DNA of 38,848 nucleotides, from assembly GCA_963558185.1 (NCBI GenBank), contig CAUWFE010000014.1, positions 1 through 38,848 on the forward strand, written 5' to 3'. Origin of the DNA: UMGS1663 sp963558185 (GTDB taxonomy: Bacteria > Bacillota > Clostridia > TANB77 > CAG-508). Within the stretch, counting starts at the first letter, position 1, and each line of letters opens with the position of its first letter. Below, piece after piece: positions 34,670 to 38,848 of the stretch. Below the pieces are notes generated by a model. That model did no database searches. It was not told the DNA's origin and saw only the letters and a program-made list of their open reading frames with translations. The translations under genes and the position numbers were made by a program.

Positions 34670-34969
34670 ATGCCAATCGAAGAGCGTAAAAATAATACTA
34701 CAAATGTAATTCAAAATTTAGTATTAGAAAATAGAGAAAAATTAAGTATCTCTGGAGTTCTTGATGTTCTTAGCTTTGATGATCAAGTTGTAATTGTAGA
34801 AACAGAATTAGGCCTTCTTACAATCAAAGGAGATGAATTACATATTAATAAATTAAGTATTGATACTTCTGAGGTAATTGTAGAAGGGCAAATTTTTAAT
34901 TTAGCATATAGTGAAGATGATATAAATAAAAAAACTTCTGGTAGTCTTTTAGGTAGAATATTTAAATAA
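34670..34969 (+). CDS. yabP: Sporulation protein YabP
   Basis: A 99-residue spore protein with the family pattern LVLENREKLSISGVLDVLSF, VETELGLLTIKGDELHI and VEGQIFNLAYSED. YabP is needed for spore cortex assembly and acts with YabQ, encoded next. AAAGGAGA is 9-10 bases before the ATG; an in-frame GTG at 34661 is too close. CTTACAAT at 34633-34640 resembles a sigma-E -10 box (CATACAAT), which would fit mother-cell expression, but I see no convincing -35. Confidence 0.9.
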   Translation: MPIEERKNNTTNVIQNLVLENREKLSISGVLDVLSFDDQVVIVETELGLLTIKGDELHINKLSIDTSEVIVEGQIFNLAYSEDDINKKTSGSLLGRIFK

Positions 34970-34980
34970 GGGTGAAAGTT

Positions 34981-35478
34981 ATGGAAACAGCAACAGGTCA
35001 ATTATATACATTTTTAGTTTTTAGTTTAAGTGGTATCGTCATAGGCATTTTTTTTGATGTATTTAGAATATTACGAAAGTCATTTAAAACACCTGATTTT
35101 ATCACATATATAGAAGATGTTGTTTTTTGGATTACAACTGGTTGTTTTATATTATTTTTATTATACTATTTTAATAATGGAGAAATTAGGTGGTATACTT
35201 TTCTGGGAATTTTCATAGGAATTATACTTTATATATTATTTATAAGTAAATATTTTATAGCTATAAATGTAAAAATAATACAGTTCATAAAGAAAATATT
35301 AAATATTATATTTTTTCCATTTAAATGGATTATACGAAAATTAATTTTAAAACCTATATCTTTTATAGTTATTAACTTTAAAAAAACTTTTCAGACCTTT
35401 TTCGCCAAAAATAAAAATAAATTTCAAAAAAATAGCAAAAAAAAGAAGGATTTTGATATAGAATGTAGAAAAATATAA
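34981..35478 (+). CDS. yabQ: Spore cortex membrane protein YabQ
   Basis: A 165-residue membrane protein. It begins METATGQLYTFLVFSLSGIV and has about three segments in the first 105 residues, FDVFRILRK after the first, then a long Lys/Phe-rich cytoplasmic tail. It localises YabP-dependent cortex formation in the mother cell. GGGTGA (34970-34975) supports ATG 34981. The stop of yabP is 11 bases upstream. Confidence 0.85.
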   Translation: METATGQLYTFLVFSLSGIVIGIFFDVFRILRKSFKTPDFITYIEDVVFWITTGCFILFLLYYFNNGEIRWYTFLGIFIGIILYILFISKYFIAINVKIIQFIKKILNIIFFPFKWIIRKLILKPISFIVINFKKTFQTFFAKNKNKFQKNSKKKKDFDIECRKI

Positions 35479-35505
35479 ATAGTTGATAATATGGAGAGTG
35501 TACAG

Positions 35506-35784
35506 ATGAAAATATCTTATAAAAAAGTGTTTAAAAAAATATTATTTTTAGGAATAGCTATTTATATTGTAGGAACTTTATTATCTCAACAAAAAACTTT
35601 AAATGCATATAGTAAAGAAGTTAATAATTATGAAAATCAAATAGAAGAACAACAAGAAGCTCAACAATCTTTAAATGAAATTAAAGAAAATGTAAATTCT
35701 TCACAATATATAGAACAAATAGCTAGAGAAAAATTAGGTATGTATTTACCAAATGAAAAAGTTTATATTGATGCTACAAAATAA
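35506..35784 (+). CDS. divIC: Cell-division protein DivIC/FtsB-like
   Basis: A 92-residue bitopic protein: a basic start, one membrane segment (IAIYIVGTLLS), then a coiled coil (VNNYENQIEEQQEAQQSLNEI) and the family end YIEQIAREKLGMYLPNEKVYID. DivIC joins the FtsL/DivIB complex at the division site. The order yabP-yabQ-divIC is as in Bacillus. GGAGAG (35493-35498) supports ATG 35506 rather than ATG 35491. Confidence 0.88.
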   Translation: MKISYKKVFKKILFLGIAIYIVGTLLSQQKTLNAYSKEVNNYENQIEEQQEAQQSLNEIKENVNSSQYIEQIAREKLGMYLPNEKVYIDATK

Positions 35785-35814
35785 CTACTTTTAAATTTAA
35801 GTAGTTGTTTTTTT
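35783..35814 (+). terminator. Terminator of the yabP-divIC operon
   Basis: AACTACTT and AAGTAGTT pair around 8 bases and are followed by GTTTTTTT. Confidence 0.8.
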
Positions 35815-35884
35815 ATATAGAAAGTTCTTTTAGAAATAGAGCTTTTTGTACTAGACTATTATTAGGAAAATTTTTCCATTTCTA

Positions 35885-35913
35885 TTTACTTTTTTACAAA
35901 TATATAGTATAAT
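35885..35913 (+). promoter_or_regulatory. rho promoter
   Basis: TTTACT (35885-35890), 17 bases, TATAAT (35908-35913). This leaves a leader of about 90 bases before the start codon, long enough for control, though no clear structure was seen. Confidence 0.65.
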
Positions 35914-36008
35914 AATTAAAGAAATTTATTAATCGAGTAAAATTAGATTCTAAACAATTCCCACACGAATAATAAAGATAAAATTTTTCAACCAATAAGG
36001 AGGTATTT

Positions 36009-37403
36009 ATGGATTTACAAAATTATACATTAGTTGAGTTACGTCAACTAGCAAAAGAAAAAGGGATAAAAAATGTTTCAAAATTAAAAAAAGATGAGTT
36101 AATAGAGTTATTATCAGTATCAAATGATAATGAAATTGATAATTCTTCTGAAGATAATATAACAGAACTACAAGATGAAGAAAAACCAAAAAGAGGCTTC
36201 TATTATAAAACAAAAGCAGAGGATGAAATTAATGCCCCTATTTTAGAAGCTGGAGAAGGATATAAATTAACAAGTGAGGATGATAGAATTGTTGAAGGAA
36301 TTTTAGAAATTCTACCAGATGGTTATGGATTTTTAAGAGGTGAAAACTATTTATCTACACCTAAAGATATATATATTTCGCCAGTTCAAATAAGAAGATT
36401 CCGTTTAGATAATGGAGATAAGGTAAAAGGTATAGCAAGAATTCCAAAAGAAGGAGAAAAATTTCCAGCTCTTATATATGTAGGAGAAGTTAATGGGGAA
36501 GCTCCAGAAAAAGCCTATAGACGTATTAAATTTGATGATTTAACACCTATATATCCTGAAGAAAGAATCAAATTGGAAACAACTTCAAATGAATATGCAA
36601 TGCGTATAATTGATTTAATGAGCCCTGTAGGGAAAGGGCAAAGAGGTATGATTGTTGCACCACCTAAAGTAGGTAAAACAACTTTACTTAAAAAAATTGC
36701 AAATAGTATTGTAACAAATAATCCAGAAGTAGAATTAATTGTATTATTAATTGATGAAAGACCAGAAGAAGTAACAGATATGAAACGTTCTATAAAAGGA
36801 GATGTTATCTATTCTACTTTTGATGAATTACCTGAGCATCATGTAAAAGTAGCTGAAATGGTATTAGAAAGGGCAAAAAGACTTGTAGAGCATAAAAAAG
36901 ATGTTGTTATTTTATTAGATAGTATTACTCGTTTAGCAAGAGCATATAACTTAGTTGTACCATCTTCTGGAAAAACATTATCTGGAGGATTAGATCCAAC
37001 AGCATTGCATAAACCTAAAAAATTCTTTGGAGCAGCAAGAAATATTGAAAATGGGGGAAGCTTAACAATACTAGCATCTGCTTTAATTGAAACTGGAAGT
37101 AGAATGGATGATGTTATTTTCGAAGAATTTAAAGGAACAGGTAATATGGAAGTACATTTAGATAGAGGATTGTCTGAAAAGAGAATTTTCCCAGCAATTG
37201 ATATTAATAAATCAGGTACAAGACGTGAAGATAAATTATTAACAGGAAAAGAATTAGAAACAGTATTTGCATTAAGAAAAGCATTATCAAGTATGTCAAC
37301 TGCAGAAGTAACAGAGAAATTAATTGATGAAATGCTTAAAACAAAAAATAATGAAGAATTTATAGAAACAATGAAAGATTCATTAAAGAAATTAAACAGG
37401 TAA
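36009..37403 (+). CDS. rho: Transcription termination factor Rho
   Basis: The hexameric RNA helicase that ends transcription. At 464 residues it has the N-terminal Rho_N helical domain (YTLVELRQLAKEKGI), a short acidic linker, the cold-shock RNA-binding domain with DGYGFLRGENYLS and DIYISPVQIRRF, and the RecA-like ATPase with P-loop APPKVGKTT at residues 217-225, LLIDERPEEVTDM (Walker B region) and LDSITRLARAYN. AAGGAGG is 5 bases before the ATG. It is its own transcription unit with promoter and terminator. Confidence 0.97.
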   Translation: MDLQNYTLVELRQLAKEKGIKNVSKLKKDELIELLSVSNDNEIDNSSEDNITELQDEEKPKRGFYYKTKAEDEINAPILEAGEGYKLTSEDDRIVEGILEILPDGYGFLRGENYLSTPKDIYISPVQIRRFRLDNGDKVKGIARIPKEGEKFPALIYVGEVNGEAPEKAYRRIKFDDLTPIYPEERIKLETTSNEYAMRIIDLMSPVGKGQRGMIVAPPKVGKTTLLKKIANSIVTNNPEVELIVLLIDERPEEVTDMKRSIKGDVIYSTFDELPEHHVKVAEMVLERAKRLVEHKKDVVILLDSITRLARAYNLVVPSSGKTLSGGLDPTALHKPKKFFGAARNIENGGSLTILASALIETGSRMDDVIFEEFKGTGNMEVHLDRGLSEKRIFPAIDINKSGTRREDKLLTGKELETVFALRKALSSMSTAEVTEKLIDEMLKTKNNEEFIETMKDSLKKLNR

Positions 37404-37428
37404 TGTAACTTAATGCATATAGGGTATA

Positions 37429-37459
37429 AGAGATATTAAAAATTTAATATCTCTTTTTT
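37429..37459 (+). terminator. rho terminator
   Basis: AGAGATATTAAA (37429-37440) pairs exactly with TTTAATATCTCT (37443-37454), followed by TTTT. Confidence 0.85.
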
Positions 37460-38364
37460 AAAACAAAATATATGTAAGATAGGGAAATTAAAGAAGTTGA
37501 TTTTTAATTTAATTGAATAAAGAGGGTATAGTCCCTATATTTTTTGTAGTATAAAACATTGCACAAAATCAAAGTTTTGTGCAATAAGGAGTAGAAGTAA
37601 AATATAAAGTACCTGTTTCAAGTACCTCTATCTTAAAATTTGCTATTCCTTGCTATAAGCCTATTACAGCTTATTATTCTGATAATAAACTTATATTACT
37701 TTATTATTAAAACCTCTTAAAATTGATTCTAAAGCTTCATTATTTTATATTATTCCTGGTTGGATTTTTTTACATTATTGTAACCTGATAATTTATAAAA
37801 AATTTATATAAATTTAGATTATTTTTTCAAAAATCTGCAAATCCTTATATTTCAATATTTTGCTGCATTTTATAGACAACAAACTATATGTCTAAAAAAT
37901 AAAAACGCCTTAAAATCGATTCTCGTGTGTCACTTTTTTGACCATTTTTCAGCATTTTTAATAAACACCTAAAAATCAGCATTTATACTTATTTTATATA
38001 TAAATACTAGCTTTTGTATTTTATATATTAAATTTAAAACATTTAGTAATCTAAATTTATATAATTATTATACAATATTTTTATTGGTTTATAATATAAA
38101 AATTATTTCGTTTTTTGCATTTACAAACATATTATACAAATGTTCGTTTTAAAAAAATCAAATTAGAAATTAACTTTGCACAAAATTTTTCTACTTTTAA
38201 TATTTTTATTTTAAAAGTAAAAAATAATTTTGCATAATTTATTTGCATTTTATTTTTTTAATATATTTTTATCTATGTAGTTGCAAATAAGATAAGAGAT
38301 TTTAAAAACACCTATTCCCCTACTCCCTATTGATTTTATAACAGGCTTTACTTATTGTAATTTT
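37460..38364. other. Gene-poor, very AT-rich stretch
   Basis: Roughly 900 bases with no convincing gene in either strand. It contains a hairpin at 37558-37585 (ATTGCACAAAA with TTTTGTGCAAT), a diverged repeat pair (see separate entry), and long AT-only runs. A short minus-strand frame (37569-37652, with KIEVLETGTLYFTSTP) may be the end of a decayed gene. Most of it looks like degraded sequence. Confidence 0.5.
37709..37923. repeat. Pair of diverged 22-base direct repeats
   Basis: The copies at 37709-37730 and 37902-37923 share AAAAC..CTTAAAAT.GATTCT and differ at three of 22 positions. Their spacing is 193 bases. The second copy runs into TCTCGTGTGTCAC. They may be remnants of a dispersed intergenic repeat; the biological role is unknown. 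Confidence 0.4.
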
Positions 38365-38566
38365 TTATTCTCTTATATGCTCATATTCACTTAAAAATGG
38401 CCATATTTTTATACCATAAATATTATAATAAAAATTCTCACTATGTCCAAAAGATACTAAATCTTTGCTGTACCAAACTTCTTTTTCTTCTTTTCTTACA
38501 GGAATTACAAAAGATAAAATTAAAATAAATATGATTATTAACACTCCAAACAATATTTTTTTTCAT
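38365..38566 (-). pseudogene. Small membrane-anchored protein gene, frameshifted in an A8 run
   Basis: On the minus strand GGAGGAG (38576-38582) is 9 bases before ATG 38566, which reads MKKN in one frame. The long open frame is shifted and lacks its own start apart from a TTG. Deleting one base of the eight T (38556-38563 on the plus strand) joins them as MKKILFGVLIIIFILILSFV, a signal-anchor, followed by 45 residues ending FLSEYEHIRE. I do not recognise the family. The tract could be phase-variable or a base error. Confidence 0.55.
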
Positions 38567-38600
38567 TTCAATTCACTCCTCCATAAATTACTATCTGTTG

Positions 38601-38693
38601 TTATATATTTTTTCTAGAACCACTGATAAGTGCATTTTGCTCTGCATGAGCAGAGCGACATTCTTCATTTAGCACACCTTTTTCTTCCTTCTT
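38601..38693 (-). pseudogene. Fragment of a dCMP/cytidine-type deaminase
   Basis: A minus-strand frame of 30 codons without a start codon reads KKEEKGVLNEECRSAHAEQN and then ALISGSRKNI before the stop. ECRSAHAEQNALI is the zinc-site motif of dCMP deaminases (ComEB), with the catalytic Glu in HAE. The upstream half and the downstream PCxxC zinc ligands are both missing, so this is a remnant. It sits between the small minus-strand gene and the window edge. Confidence 0.6.
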
Positions 38694-38848
38694 TTACATA
38701 ATATTATCAAATTATGATTGTTTTTGCAACTACTTCTTTTTTATATACTATTTCATTTTCAACTTGTAATTTGTTGGTAAGGTTATTTATTATTGTTAAT
38801 GTCAATATATGAATGTAATTTTTTTTGAATTTAAGAATGCAAAATTTC
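38694..38848. other. Right edge without recognisable gene
   Basis: About 155 AT-rich bases. No ribosome binding site with a following open frame was found on either strand; a decayed upstream part of the deaminase gene is possible. Confidence 0.3.

Noticed and set aside
37569..37652. A short minus-strand gene (KIEVLETGTLYFTSTP)
   Set aside because: It has no start codon or ribosome binding site and an upstream stop after 27 codons; at most a remnant.
38639..38656. GC-rich hairpin GCTCTGC-ATGA-GCAGAGC
   Set aside because: It falls within the coding remnant of the deaminase (CGC TCT GCT CAT GCA GAG C) and has no T-run on a useful side.

Overview
The window reads as one chromosomal stretch of a very AT-rich, spore-forming Firmicute, most likely a gut member of the Clostridia. 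Four things point there: strong AGGAGG-type ribosome binding sites with several TTG/GTG starts; sporulation genes (yabP, yabQ, a dpaB remnant); a bile-salt-hydrolase-type choloylglycine hydrolase; and clostridial gene content (Pta/Ack, MutS/MiaB, Rho, a TGS-uridine-kinase fusion). No tRNA, complete insertion sequence, prophage or CRISPR array was seen.

Layout. 1-193: the 3' end of a GC-rich gene whose C-terminus looks like the variable domain of a diversity-generating retroelement (DGR) target. 498-7899: housekeeping genes (miaB, mutS, a nucleoside kinase, an RNHCP protein, a CcdA-thioredoxin fusion). 7896-10621: a small hypothetical gene, a frameshifted secreted-protein gene, RNase P RNA with a clear promoter and terminator, and an RluA-type pseudouridine synthase. 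10665-10842: a long imperfect palindrome. 10953-12471: a pentapeptide-repeat protein and an unknown protein with an internal duplication. 12661-16081: acetate fermentation genes (pta and two tandem ackA copies). 16153-18389: frameshifted dpaB, a GNAT-like protein and a XerC/D-like recombinase. 18571-19983: a PPC/DUF296 protein and bile salt hydrolase. 20106-22078: a GntR(YtrA-type)-ABC operon with three helically phased repeats in its promoter. 22121-23962: tag, yccF, a 30-residue membrane protein and a thioesterase. 24015-26274: a decayed block with a frameshifted sigma-like gene, a probably truncated secreted protein and an ABC-2 permease lacking its N-terminus. 26340-31890: a lysophospholipase-like hydrolase, then a divergent TetR regulator and a giant MMPL transporter carrying about eight 80-residue repeats. 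32010-37403: prfB with its programmed +1 frameshift, aspartokinase, an inverted-repeat element, yabP-yabQ-divIC, and rho. 37460-38848: mostly gene-poor sequence with gene remnants.

How the parts fit. Pta and Ack make ATP from acetyl-CoA. The yabP-yabQ-divIC order matches the Bacillus sporulation/division cluster. The TetR gene and the MMPL transporter share a divergent control region with one good promoter on each strand. The GntR-ABC set looks like a self-regulated envelope-stress or peptide-export module.

Four genes (8340, 16153, 24015 and minus-strand 38566) are each interrupted by a single-base indel, two of them in A/T homopolymers. Whether these are real mutations, phase-variable tracts or read errors cannot be settled from the sequence. 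The points most worth following are the DGR-like variable region at the left edge, the repeat-bearing MMPL transporter, the divergent second acetate kinase and the two palindromic elements.
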